Shown: positions 26,303-35,075 of the stretch, one piece after another | Layout of the letters: each line of letters begins with the position of its first letter | Numbering within the stretch: the first letter of the stretch is position 1 | From: ZC4RG17 sp036380875 | GTDB lineage: Bacteria; Actinomycetota; Acidimicrobiia; Spongiisociales; ZC4RG35 | Assembly: GCA_036380875.1 (NCBI GenBank) | Contig: DASVDX010000086.1 | Location: 84,503 to 148,502, forward strand | DNA length: 64,000 nucleotides | Direction of reading: 5' to 3' | Program-made: the position numbers and the translations under genes | The notes under the pieces: generated by a model | Seen by the model: only the letters and a program-made list of their open reading frames with translations | Database searches by the model: none | What the model was told of the DNA's origin: nothing

Positions 26303-27147
26303 GTGAACTCGTCCGAATCGCCGTGCCCAACAAGGGGCGCCTCCGCGCACCGGCCATCGAGCTCCTCCAGGCTGCCGGCCTGGCGTTCGAGGCATCCGAT
26401 CGGGCCCTCTCCGTCCGAGTCACCAACGCCGACATCGACCTCCTCTTCGTGCGCACCGAGGATGTCCCCGAGTTGGTGGCGGATGGCGTCGCCGACCTGG
26501 GCATCACCGGAGTCGACCTGCTCGCCGAATCCGGAGCCGGTCTCGATGTCCTGTTGGAGCTGGGCTTCGGCCGCTGCCGGCTCGCTGCCGCCGTCCCCAA
26601 CGCATCGGACCTCGACAAGATCGAGGACTTCGTCGGAAAGCGCATCGCCACCGCCCATCCCGGGGTGACCACCCGGTTCTTCTCCGAAAAGGGAATCGAC
26701 GTCACCGTTGTGCCGCTGCGGGGATCGGTCGAGGTGGCCACCAAGCTCGGGGTGGCTGACGGGATCGTCGACCTCGTCTCCACCGGCTCCACCTTGCGCG
26801 TCAACGGGCTGCGAGAAGTCGGCACGCTGATCGAATCCGAGGCGATCCTCGTGTCCGGCGGCAGAGGGAACGGCGCCGTCGACCGCATCGCCACCGCCAT
26901 CGGCTCAGTGGTGGCTGCCCGCAGAAAGCGGTACCTCCTCCTCAACGCCCCTCTGGAGGCTGTGGAGAACATCGCCGCCCTCATCCCGGGGCTCACCGCC
27001 CCCACGATCATGCCGCTGGCGGGAGGCGACATGTGTGCCATCCACTCCGTGGTCGACGCCGACGACGTGTGGCACCTCCTCCCCCGCCTGGAAGAGGCGG
27101 GAGGCCGCGGCATCCTCGTCCTCCCGATCGAGCAGCTGATCCCATGA
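26299..27147 (+). CDS. hisG: ATP phosphoribosyltransferase, long form
   Basis: Catalyses the first, feedback-regulated step of histidine synthesis, joining ATP and PRPP. At 282 residues it is the long, HisZ-independent form. It shows VPNKGRLRAPAIELL at the start, ADLGITGVDLL, KRIATAHPGVTTRFF and the PRPP-binding DGIVDLVSTGSTLR (about 150-165), then a C-terminal ACT-like domain (about 205-282) that normally binds histidine. ATG 26299 overlaps the regulator stop; the longer frame from 26239 is rejected. Confidence 0.95.
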   Translation: MSELVRIAVPNKGRLRAPAIELLQAAGLAFEASDRALSVRVTNADIDLLFVRTEDVPELVADGVADLGITGVDLLAESGAGLDVLLELGFGRCRLAAAVPNASDLDKIEDFVGKRIATAHPGVTTRFFSEKGIDVTVVPLRGSVEVATKLGVADGIVDLVSTGSTLRVNGLREVGTLIESEAILVSGGRGNGAVDRIATAIGSVVAARRKRYLLLNAPLEAVENIAALIPGLTAPTIMPLAGGDMCAIHSVVDADDVWHLLPRLEEAGGRGILVLPIEQLIP

Positions 27148-28430
27148 GCCGCCTGACCCGAGTCGACCTCGCCACGTTGTCGGCCGCCGAACGCCGCCGG
27201 ATCACCCGCCGGTCGGCCGTGCCCGACCCGGAGGTCCGCAGCCGGGTAGCCGACATCTGCCGGGCGGTCCGCGACGGTGGTGACGCCGAGGTGGCCGCCA
27301 TCGCCGCTCGTGTCGGCGGGGGGTTCCGCCGAATCACCGACTCCGAACTCGACGCCGCCGTCGCCTCCCTCGACGACCAGCTGAGGGCGGCACTGCACAC
27401 GGCGATCGCCGCGGTCACAGAGTTCCACCGCGCCCAATTGCCCACCGACCTCGAGGTGGCGACCGCCCCCGGCGTGGCGATCACCCGCACTTGGGCGCCA
27501 CTGCGCCGGGTCGGGGCCTACGTCCCCGGAGGAAAGGCCGCCTACCCGTCGACGGTGATCATGACCGTCGTGCCCGCTCGGGTGGCAGGCGTCGAGGAGA
27601 TCGTGGTCGCCTCCCCGGAAGCACCCGACGGCACCGTCCCCCAGGTCATGCTGGCCGCCTGCCGCATGGCAGGGGCGACCGAGGTCTGGGCGATGGGCGG
27701 GGCCCAGGCGATCGCCGCCCTCGCCTATGGCACCGAGTCGGTCGAGCCGGTGGAGAAGATCGTCGGCCCGGGCAACGCCTGGGTCACTGCAGCCAAACTG
27801 GAGGTATTCGGCACCTGCGCCATCGACCTGCCCGCTGGCCCCTCCGAGGTATTGGTCCTGGCCGATTCCACCTCCGAGCCCACGTTGGTGGCCGTCGACC
27901 TGCTGTGCCAGGCAGAACACGGCCCCGACTCTCCCGCCGTGCTCGTCACCACCGACCCGGACCTGGTGGACGCGGTCGAGGCCGAGATCGAGCGGCTCCT
28001 GCCCGGCCTCGAGCGGGCAGAGATCCTGTCGAAGGCCCTCTCCGACCATGGCCTGGCAGTCGTGGCCCCCGACCGGGAGGCGGCATTGACGTTCGCCAAC
28101 GAGTACGCCTCCGAGCACGTGACGATCCTCACGGCGAACCCGGAGGCCGACGCCGCCGAGATCCACGCAGCAGGCTCGGTCTACGTGGGCGCCTGGGCGC
28201 CGGAATCAGCCGGCGACTATGCCACCGGGGCGAACCACGTACTGCCCACCGGTGGGCTCGCCGAGGCGTGCGGTCCCCTCTCGACGCTGGACTTCGGGTC
28301 GTGGCGCCAAGTGCAAAGGCTCACCCGCGAGGGCCTCGAGGCCATCGCCCCCACCATCACCGAATTGGCTAGGGCGGAGGGTCTCACCGCCCATCGTCTA
28401 GCCGCTCAGATCCGTCTGGAGGAACGATGA
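27144..28430 (+). CDS. hisD: Histidinol dehydrogenase
   Basis: Oxidises histidinol to histidine in two NAD+-dependent steps, the last in the pathway. The 428-residue protein has YVPGGKAAYPSTVIM near residue 127, GGAQAIAALAYGTESV, GPGNAWVTAAK, the zinc-site segment LLCQAEHGPDSPAVLV and, near the C-terminus, GANHVLPTGG. ATG 27144 overlaps the hisG stop as ATGA, and the stop overlaps hisB. Length and motifs match the family with nothing missing. Confidence 0.96.
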   Translation: MSRLTRVDLATLSAAERRRITRRSAVPDPEVRSRVADICRAVRDGGDAEVAAIAARVGGGFRRITDSELDAAVASLDDQLRAALHTAIAAVTEFHRAQLPTDLEVATAPGVAITRTWAPLRRVGAYVPGGKAAYPSTVIMTVVPARVAGVEEIVVASPEAPDGTVPQVMLAACRMAGATEVWAMGGAQAIAALAYGTESVEPVEKIVGPGNAWVTAAKLEVFGTCAIDLPAGPSEVLVLADSTSEPTLVAVDLLCQAEHGPDSPAVLVTTDPDLVDAVEAEIERLLPGLERAEILSKALSDHGLAVVAPDREAALTFANEYASEHVTILTANPEADAAEIHAAGSVYVGAWAPESAGDYATGANHVLPTGGLAEACGPLSTLDFGSWRQVQRLTREGLEAIAPTITELARAEGLTAHRLAAQIRLEER

Positions 28431-29011
28431 ACCGCACTGCCAAGCTCGACCGCAGAACCGCCGAGACCACCGTGGAGGTCGTCCTCGACCTCGACGGCAC
28501 CGGCCGGGCCTCGATCGACACCGGGGTGGGGTTCTTCGACCACCTCCTCACGTCGCTCGCCACCCACGCCCTCTTCGACCTGGAAGTGAAGACGACGGGG
28601 GACCTCCACATCGACGACCACCACACCGTGGAAGACACCGCACTCGTGCTGGGCTCGGCCTTGACCGAGGCGCTGGGCGACCGTTCGGGTATCACCCGCT
28701 TCGGGGACGCTCGTGTGCCGATGGACGAGGCGCTCGCCGAGGCGGCGGTCGACATCTCCGGGCGCCCGTATGCGGTGATCGACCTGGAGTTCTCGACCCC
28801 ATCGTTGGGGAACCTGTCGACACAGAACATCCCCCATGCCCTCGAGGCGTTCACCCGCACCGCCGGCATCACGCTCCACCTGAGTGCGAGAGGCCAAAAC
28901 GACCACCACGTCGCCGAGGCCGCCATCAAGGCGCTGGCCAGGGCATTGCGCGGCGCGGTCGAGATCGATCCTCGCCGCCAGGGAATCCCGTCATCCAAGG
29001 GGGCACTGTGA
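28427..29011 (+). CDS. hisB: Imidazoleglycerol-phosphate dehydratase
   Basis: Dehydrates imidazole glycerol phosphate. This is the 194-residue monofunctional enzyme without the N-terminal phosphatase domain of enterobacterial HisB. Metal-binding histidine motifs are DDHHTVEDTA (about residues 63-72) and NDHHVAEAAIKALA (about 155-168), and GVGFFDHLLTSLATH lies near the start. Histidinol-phosphate phosphatase must therefore be encoded elsewhere. It overlaps both neighbours (ATGA and GTGA). Confidence 0.96.
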   Translation: MNRTAKLDRRTAETTVEVVLDLDGTGRASIDTGVGFFDHLLTSLATHALFDLEVKTTGDLHIDDHHTVEDTALVLGSALTEALGDRSGITRFGDARVPMDEALAEAAVDISGRPYAVIDLEFSTPSLGNLSTQNIPHALEAFTRTAGITLHLSARGQNDHHVAEAAIKALARALRGAVEIDPRRQGIPSSKGAL

Positions 29012-29623
29012 GCGAGCCGCGCCCCCGAATCGCCGTGGTCGACCACGGCGCCGGCAACCTCGTCTCGATCGCTCAGGGACTGGAACGAGTCGGCGCCGAT
29101 GTCGTGGTCGTCGAAGAGCCGGGGCGACTCGCCGGCGTCGACGGGGTGGTCCTGCCCGGGGTGGGATCCACCGCTTCGGTCATGGAGGGCATTCGCCGGC
29201 ACGGGTTCGAAGGGCCGCTCCGCGCCATCGACCAGCCACTGCTCGGGATCTGTGTGGGCATGCAGGTCCTGTTCGAGACCTCCGAGGAGGACGGGGCAGA
29301 GTGCCTCGGCCTGCTCCGAGGGGTCGTGAGGCGATTGCAGGACGCCCCGAAACTCCCCCACATCGGGTGGAACGACCTGGACCCGACGGGGCGCTCCGAC
29401 CTCTACGAGGGCATCGCCGACCCGGTCGTCTATTTCGTCCACTCGTATGCTCCTGTCCCGTCCGAAGCCGACGTCATCACCGCCACAGCGGAGTACGGAA
29501 CCCGTTTCGTGGCCGGGGTCCGGTCGGGCCGTATCGAAGGAGTCCAGTTCCACCCCGAGCGGTCCGGGCCCACGGGTCTTCGGATCCTGTCCCGGTTCGT
29601 CGCCCGTTGCCGGGAGGCAGCAC

Positions 29624-29634
<11 letters not shown>
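29008..29634 (+). CDS. hisH: Imidazole glycerol phosphate synthase, glutaminase subunit
   Basis: The class I glutaminase subunit releases ammonia that is channelled to HisF. Visible elements are VVDHGAGNLVSI, the oxyanion PGVGSTASVM, nucleophile cysteine in LGICVGMQVLFE and the His/Glu pair in GVQFHPERSG. The 208-residue length is usual. GTG 29008 overlaps the hisB stop. The 3' end overlaps hisF by 11 bases. Confidence 0.95.
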
Positions 29635-30384
<750 letters not shown>

Positions 30385-30388
<4 letters not shown>

Positions 30389-30993
30389 AAGAACCCAACT
30401 GGGACCAGAACGGACTGGTCGCCGCCATCGTCCAGCACGCCGAGACCTCCGAGGTGCTCATGCTGGCCTGGATGAACGCCGCCGCCCTCGAGCAGACCAA
30501 CCAGACGGGACGGGTCACCTTCTGGTCGCGGTCCCGTCAGGAGTTGTGGGAAAAAGGCGCCACGTCGGGCAACTGGCTCGAGCTCGTGTCGATGGAACTC
30601 GACTGCGACGGTGACGCGATCCTGGTCCGGGCCATCCCCCACGGGCCGGTCTGCCACCTCGGCACCACGACCTGCTGGGGGGAAAGGCAGGTAGCGGGAT
30701 TCTCCGCCCTCGATCGTCTATGGAAGACGATCGAAGAACGGGCGGCGAACCGCCCCGAGGGGAGCTACACCGCCCGGCTGCTCGCCGGAGGACCCGACGA
30801 GGCCGGGCGGAAGGTGACAGAAGAGGCGACCGAAGTCCTGCTCGCGGCCAAAGACCACGCCTCGGGGGCCGCCGACGACCGGCGGGTGGCAGAGGAGGCG
30901 GCCGACCTCATTTATCACCTGCTGGTGCTACTGGCCGAGAGGCAGGTCGATCCGGCCGAAGTCCTCACCGTCCTCGCCGAGCGTCGGCGCTGA
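30385..30993 (+). CDS. hisIE: Bifunctional phosphoribosyl-AMP cyclohydrolase / phosphoribosyl-ATP pyrophosphatase
   Basis: A 202-residue fusion doing steps two and three of histidine synthesis. The N-terminal HisI domain (1-115) shows LMLAWMN, TFWSRSRQELWEKG, ELDCDGDA and CHLGTTTCW, with zinc and magnesium ligands. The C-terminal HisE domain (about 118-202) shows RKVTEEATEVLLAAKD and EEAADLIYHLLVLL. The start is TTG 30385, overlapping the hisF stop. HisI and HisE are often separate in actinobacteria, so the fusion is notable. No hisC is in this operon. Confidence 0.94.
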
Positions 30994-30996
30994 TGC

Positions 30997-31212
30997 TCAG
31001 GCCGCCCGGGGCTCGTGGCTCTCGTGGCGATCGGGATCGGAGACGAGGCGGGTGCCGATCGCTATGAGCCCATGTCCCAGGGCGTCGATGACCCCGGTCG
31101 AGGGCGAACGGGGCTTCGTAGCCTGGCGACGAAGCCGTGACGAGCCTCCGGCCTGTGCGTCGAGCAGGCGCCCCTCATCCAGCGCTTTTGCGAGGTGGTA
31201 GTCGACGTGCAT
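30997..31212 (-). CDS. Small hypothetical protein after the ArsR-type gene
   Basis: A 71-residue frame starting MHVDYHLAKALDEGRLLDAQ, one base after the stop of the ArsR-type regulator on the same strand, so it could be translationally coupled. The N-terminal 20 residues look like a short helix; the rest is basic and has no recognised fold. It converges on hisIE with three bases between. It may be a real accessory peptide or a chance frame. Confidence 0.4.
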   Translation of the reverse strand: MHVDYHLAKALDEGRLLDAQAGGSSRLRRQATKPRSPSTGVIDALGHGLIAIGTRLVSDPDRHESHEPRAA

Positions 31213-31213
31213 A

Positions 31214-32326
31214 TCACTCGCTCCTCATCGGTTGCAGGCTCTCATCCGTGTCCAGCCCGAGGTATTCGTCGAGCGCCTGGTGGGCACCCGGGAGGACGGA
31301 GGGGCGCAAGCTGTATGTCTTGGTCCCTTCCACCTTGTCGATGACGATCCTCACCAGCCCGGCCCCTCGGAGTAGCCCGACGTGGTGATGGACGGTCGAT
31401 TTGCTCAGATCGAGCACCTTCGCCAGTTCGTCGAGGGTCGAAGGCCCCTCCGCCAGGCGCCGCATGATCCGCAGCCGCTTCTCGTCCGCCAGGGCCTTGT
31501 ACACCTTCACCATCCACGGCGCCGGGGCGTCGGGATCGAGGTGCATGTACTCGTCGGCCAGCGGGTACACGACCATCAACGTGTCCTGGTACTGGTCGAG
31601 CACCGCCCACGGACGGACGACGACCGACGGAACGAGCACCAGGTGGGCGATCCCCGGCTGGATGCGGTACTCGAGCCCATTGGTGACGGCTTCGATCAGC
31701 CGCTCGGGGTCCGCTCCTTTGGCGAGCACCGTCGTCCCTTTCGCGGACCGGGCGATGGCCGCCGAGAACTCGTCCTCGACCTTGCGATAGACCTCGTCGC
31801 GGAAGCGGCGGAGAGCGGCAACGATCCGATCGCGCAGCTCACCCGGCTCGAGGCTGAGCAGGTCCGTGTAGAGGGATTCGGCGTCCTTGTGATCCACGAA
31901 GACGGCATCGAGCGACTTCGAGTCGCCCCAGATCGCGCTCTCGATCAGAGCAGGGTCGTTGGGGAGATCGACGACGTAGGAGAGAATGCCGCGGCGGATC
32001 TCGGCCGGCTCCATGCCGGCGAACCACTCGATGACGCTGTCGATGTCGTGGGACCCCGGGGCCTTCGCAACCAGCCCTCGCAGCGCGCACCAGGTCCCGA
32101 ACTCGGTCGGGCCGAGGAACTCGATCTCTGCGCGGAGATCGTCGGGGGTGGCTGCGCGCATGTCCTCGAACCATGTCTCACCCAGGTCGTGGTCGGCCTG
32201 GAACCCGGTGGGGTCGAACACCAGCCACATGGTGAGAAGCAGCTCATAGGCGGAGCCGCCATCGACCTGGGGCGTGAGGCGCCGGGCCCGCTGGGTCAGG
32301 TCTTTTACGCGAGGGGTGGGAGTCAT
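31214..32326 (-). CDS. ArsR-type transcriptional regulator with long N-terminal domain
   Basis: A 371-residue protein. The winged-helix DNA-binding domain is at the C-terminus (about 285-355): ALADEKRLRIMRRLAEG, LDELAKVLDLSKSTVHHHVG and a wing with DKVEGTKTYSLRP. The N-terminal ~280 residues are helical, acidic and probably a ligand or protein-sensing domain; I do not recognise it. ATG 32326 begins the natural protein; the long frame to 33085 runs inside ccmAB. A good sigma-70-type promoter lies about 85 bases upstream. It diverges from the ccm operon, which it may control. Confidence 0.82.
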   Translation of the reverse strand: MTPTPRVKDLTQRARRLTPQVDGGSAYELLLTMWLVFDPTGFQADHDLGETWFEDMRAATPDDLRAEIEFLGPTEFGTWCALRGLVAKAPGSHDIDSVIEWFAGMEPAEIRRGILSYVVDLPNDPALIESAIWGDSKSLDAVFVDHKDAESLYTDLLSLEPGELRDRIVAALRRFRDEVYRKVEDEFSAAIARSAKGTTVLAKGADPERLIEAVTNGLEYRIQPGIAHLVLVPSVVVRPWAVLDQYQDTLMVVYPLADEYMHLDPDAPAPWMVKVYKALADEKRLRIMRRLAEGPSTLDELAKVLDLSKSTVHHHVGLLRGAGLVRIVIDKVEGTKTYSLRPSVLPGAHQALDEYLGLDTDESLQPMRSE

Positions 32327-32410
32327 GTGGTTCCGATTCTGTGGTCGCTCTCGACGATCTTCTCTTGCGTGGAGATCATCGCAGCGGTTGGTCGATCTCG
32401 TGTGACTCGA

Positions 32411-32439
32411 ATTGTATCGTGCCAGCGCCTCCTGTTCAA
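32411..32439 (-). promoter_or_regulatory. Sigma-70-type promoter of the ArsR-type gene
   Basis: On the minus strand TTGAAC (32439-32434) and TACAAT (32416-32411) are separated by exactly 17 bases, close to the housekeeping consensus. Predicted transcription start is near 32404, giving an untranslated leader of about 78 bases. It is the best consensus promoter I saw in the window. Confidence 0.75.
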
Positions 32440-32518
32440 CTTTTTTCGAATGACCGGCATTCCTTCGTAGGCCCGCTCGACTAGGAAACTCGGTCGGAAC
32501 CAGGGAAACTCCCCGTCG

Positions 32519-33154
32519 ATGACGATCGTCCGACTGCGGAACGTGCAACTCCGCTTCGGGTCCACCCCGGTACTGACCGGGGTGGACCTCGACATCTACC
32601 CGGGAGAACGGGTGGGCGTCGCCGGGCCCAACGGCTCGGGGAAATCCACTCTGCTTTCGGTGATCGCCACGTTGCGCTCCCCCACATCCGGCGAGGCGCG
32701 AGTGCTCGACGCCACGGTCGGCGGTCCTCAGGCCTACGGGGTGCGCCGGCTGATCGGCTGGTCGGGTCACGAACCGGCCCTCTTCGAGGAACTGACTCTC
32801 CGCGAGAACCTGCATCATTTCGCACGTCTCGCCGGTCTCGACATCGCCGAGGCCGACCGGGCCCTCCACCAGGTCGGCCTGGAGGGGGCTGCCGACCGGC
32901 GGGCGCGGGTGTGCTCCAACGGGATGCGACGGCGCGCCGATCTGGCCCGCCTCCTCATGACCCGGCCCCGGCTCCTGCTGTTGGACGAGGCACACGCCGG
33001 CCTCGACGCCGACGCCATCGCCATAGTCGATGCCCTGAGCCGGCGCACCGTTTCGGCAGGTGGGGCCGTAGTCATGGTCTCCCACGACCGCATGGAGATG
33101 GAGAAACTCGTCGATCGAGTGCTGACCCTGCGCGACGGGAGGGTCGAGCCGTGA
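32519..33154 (+). CDS. ccmA: Cytochrome c maturation ABC ATPase
   Basis: A 211-residue ABC ATPase that, with CcmB, drives release of haem-loaded CcmE from CcmC. Walker A is GPNGSGKS, the signature region is CSNGMRRRADLARLL (S-N-G-M in place of S-G-G-Q, as is common in CcmA), Walker B is LLLLDEAHAGLD, and the switch histidine is in VSHDRMEME. It is the first gene of the ccm operon, about 190 bases from the divergent regulator, with no clear Shine-Dalgarno before ATG 32519. The stop overlaps ccmB. Confidence 0.88.
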   Translation: MTIVRLRNVQLRFGSTPVLTGVDLDIYPGERVGVAGPNGSGKSTLLSVIATLRSPTSGEARVLDATVGGPQAYGVRRLIGWSGHEPALFEELTLRENLHHFARLAGLDIAEADRALHQVGLEGAADRRARVCSNGMRRRADLARLLMTRPRLLLLDEAHAGLDADAIAIVDALSRRTVSAGGAVVMVSHDRMEMEKLVDRVLTLRDGRVEP

Positions 33155-33822
33155 ACTTCGGGCGTCAGGTCGCCGAGTTCTGCCGCCGGGATCTCCTGAC
33201 CGAGCGCCGAGCCGGGGAGGTGATTTCGATCGTCACGCCGTTCGGGGCGGTGGCGCTCATGTCGTTCCCCCTCGCCTTCGGCATCGACTCGGCCTTGATC
33301 TCACGCGTTGGCCCGGCCGTGTTCTGGGTGGTGGTTTTCCTCTTCACCATGCAGATCGCCCTGCGCCACAGCGCCGCCGAGCGACCTCACCAGCGTGCCG
33401 TGATCGCCCTGCTCGGCGTCGACCCGTTCGCCCGCCTCATGGGCAGGACGCTCGCCGCCGCCGTGTTGATCCTGGTGTTCATGGCCGTCCTGTTCCCGGC
33501 CATGATTCTCTTCTACTCCCCCGACCTGCCGGAAGCCTGGCCGTTGGCTCTGGTTCCAGGGGTTCTTGCCGGGATTGGCCTGGCGCAGGTGGGGACTCTG
33601 GCCGCCGAGATCACAGCCGGGTTGCGCACTCGCACGACACTGGCTCCGCTCATCGTCGCTCCGCTGGCCGTCCCCCTCCTCATCGCCGGCTCCCAGGCCT
33701 TGGAATCCTTGGCTTCCGGCGGCAGTATCCTTCCCTGGACAGTGCTGGTCGTGGCCACCGATCTCGCCTTGGCGGTGATAGGCGCCGCGATCGCCCGCCC
33801 CCTGGAGGAAGCATCCCTATGA
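33151..33822 (+). CDS. ccmB: Cytochrome c maturation permease B
   Basis: A 223-residue membrane protein with about six transmembrane segments. FCRRDLLTERRAGEVI near the start, and FLFTMQIALRHSAAERPHQR before PFARLMGRTLAA, are typical of CcmB. GTG 33151 overlaps the ccmA stop as GTGA. It forms the CcmAB part of the CcmABCD complex. The gene ends in an ATGA overlap with ccmC. Confidence 0.88.
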   Translation: MNFGRQVAEFCRRDLLTERRAGEVISIVTPFGAVALMSFPLAFGIDSALISRVGPAVFWVVVFLFTMQIALRHSAAERPHQRAVIALLGVDPFARLMGRTLAAAVLILVFMAVLFPAMILFYSPDLPEAWPLALVPGVLAGIGLAQVGTLAAEITAGLRTRTTLAPLIVAPLAVPLLIAGSQALESLASGGSILPWTVLVVATDLALAVIGAAIARPLEEASL

Positions 33823-34538
33823 GCAAACCCACGCCCTGGCTGCGGGTGCTGCAGTTGTTGGCCTTGGTCGCCGTGGCCGTCGGGCTGGCGATGGCGCTAC
33901 GGGCACCGGTCGATGCCTTCCAGGGCGAATACTCACGGATCATGCATGTGCACGTCCCCACTTCGTGGCTGGCGTTCCTGGCATTCGGCATCACTGCCCT
34001 CGGCTCGATCGTGTGGAGGATCCGCCGCCACCGCCGCTGGGACCGTCTGGCGTCGGCGTCGGCGGAACTGGGGGTGCTGTTCACCGCCATGTCCCTCGCC
34101 ACCGGGTCCCTGTGGGGTGGCGCCGTGTGGGGGACCTACTGGGACTGGGCCGACCCGCGGATGGCCACCACCGCCCTGATGTTCTTCGTCTACCTCGGGT
34201 ATCTGGCACTGCGACGCACCACCGACGATCCCGAGACAGCCGCTTCCCGTTCGTCCCTCCTCGGGATCATCGCCGTAGTCCAGGTGCCTCTCGTCTACTT
34301 CTCCGTGAACTTGTTCCGCAGCCTCCACCAGACGCAGTCGATCCGTCCCGACGGCGCCACGATGCCGACCGAGATGCTGGTGGCGATGCTCGCCAACCTG
34401 GCGGCACTCACCGTCCTCTACGTGGCCCTGCTCGCCACCCGGATGTGGGTCATGCGACGGGAGGAAGCGGTGGCGCTGGAGCCTGCCGCCGGCACCGGCG
34501 TGGTGCCTCCCCGGCTCGAGGAGGTGGGGGATGCCTGA
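33819..34538 (+). CDS. ccmC: Cytochrome c maturation protein C, haem handling
   Basis: A 239-residue six-helix protein of the haem handling family that loads haem onto CcmE. It shows HVHVPTSWLAFLAFG with an external histidine near residue 47, the tryptophan-rich WWD-like segment SLWGGAVWGTYWDWADPRM (about 90-108) and SVNLFRSLHQTQSI with the second histidine ligand. ATG 33819 overlaps ccmB. The last 25 residues extend beyond the fold and overlap the start of ccmD. Confidence 0.93.
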   Translation: MSKPTPWLRVLQLLALVAVAVGLAMALRAPVDAFQGEYSRIMHVHVPTSWLAFLAFGITALGSIVWRIRRHRRWDRLASASAELGVLFTAMSLATGSLWGGAVWGTYWDWADPRMATTALMFFVYLGYLALRRTTDDPETAASRSSLLGIIAVVQVPLVYFSVNLFRSLHQTQSIRPDGATMPTEMLVAMLANLAALTVLYVALLATRMWVMRREEAVALEPAAGTGVVPPRLEEVGDA

Positions 34539-34638
34539 GGCAAATGTCGTACTCGCCTATGTGGTGACCTATGTGGGAATCCTGGGATACGTCGTCTGGC
34601 TGGGGATCCGCCGTCGCCGTCTGACACAGAAGGGGTGA
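34531..34638 (+). CDS. ccmD: Cytochrome c maturation protein D (35 residues)
   Basis: ATG 34531 opens a 35-residue frame ending at TGA 34636-34638. It has one transmembrane helix (VVLAYVVTYVGILGYVVWLG) and a basic tail IRRRRLTQKG, the typical shape of CcmD, which holds CcmE-haem near CcmABC. It follows GAGGTGGGGG and overlaps the end of ccmC by eight bases, with ccmE four bases later. Its position and topology identify it although the sequence itself is poorly conserved in the family. Confidence 0.82.
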   Translation: MPEANVVLAYVVTYVGILGYVVWLGIRRRRLTQKG

Positions 34639-34642
34639 TTCC

Positions 34643-35047
34643 GTGACCCACCGGCGGTTCGTCCTCATCGGAGCCGTGGGGGTGGTGGCCCTGGTGGTCG
34701 TCCTGATGGTCAACTCCCTCTCCTCGGGCGTCACCTACTACCTGTACCCGTCGGAGGCGGTAGCCCAACGGGAGCAGTTCGCCGACGGCACCCGGTTCCG
34801 GCTCGCAGGCACGGTGATGGAGGGCTCGATCGTCGAGTCCGGATCGGCCACGTCGTTCGTGGTGTCCGATGGCGCCGCCGAGATCCCGGTCGACCTCATG
34901 GGCCGCGTCCCTCCTCTGTTCGCCGATGGGGTTCCGGTTCTCGTGGAAGGCACCTGGGACGGCGAGCGTTTCACCGCCGACGAAGCCGTGATCCGCCACG
35001 ACGAGAACTATTCGATCCCCGAAGAGGGCGGAGCGTTCGAGTCGTGA
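34643..35047 (+). CDS. ccmE: Haem chaperone
   Basis: A 134-residue membrane-anchored periplasmic-side chaperone carrying haem from CcmC to CcmF. An N-terminal helix (about 6-27) is followed by an OB-fold with FRLAGTVMEGSIV, ATSFVVSDGAAEIPV and VLVEGTWDGERFTADEAV. The haem-binding histidine and tyrosine are in RHDENYSIP near the C-terminus (HxxxY motif), so this is the histidine rather than the cysteine type. GTG 34643 is four bases after ccmD. Confidence 0.93.
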   Translation: MTHRRFVLIGAVGVVALVVVLMVNSLSSGVTYYLYPSEAVAQREQFADGTRFRLAGTVMEGSIVESGSATSFVVSDGAAEIPVDLMGRVPPLFADGVPVLVEGTWDGERFTADEAVIRHDENYSIPEEGGAFES

Positions 35048-35075
35048 CCATCCGCCGCCTTCTTCGTCGAGGTCC

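Noticed and set aside
26232..28166. Minus-strand open frame of 644 codons opposite hisG and hisD
   Set aside because: Shadow of two canonical his genes, with no motif of its own.
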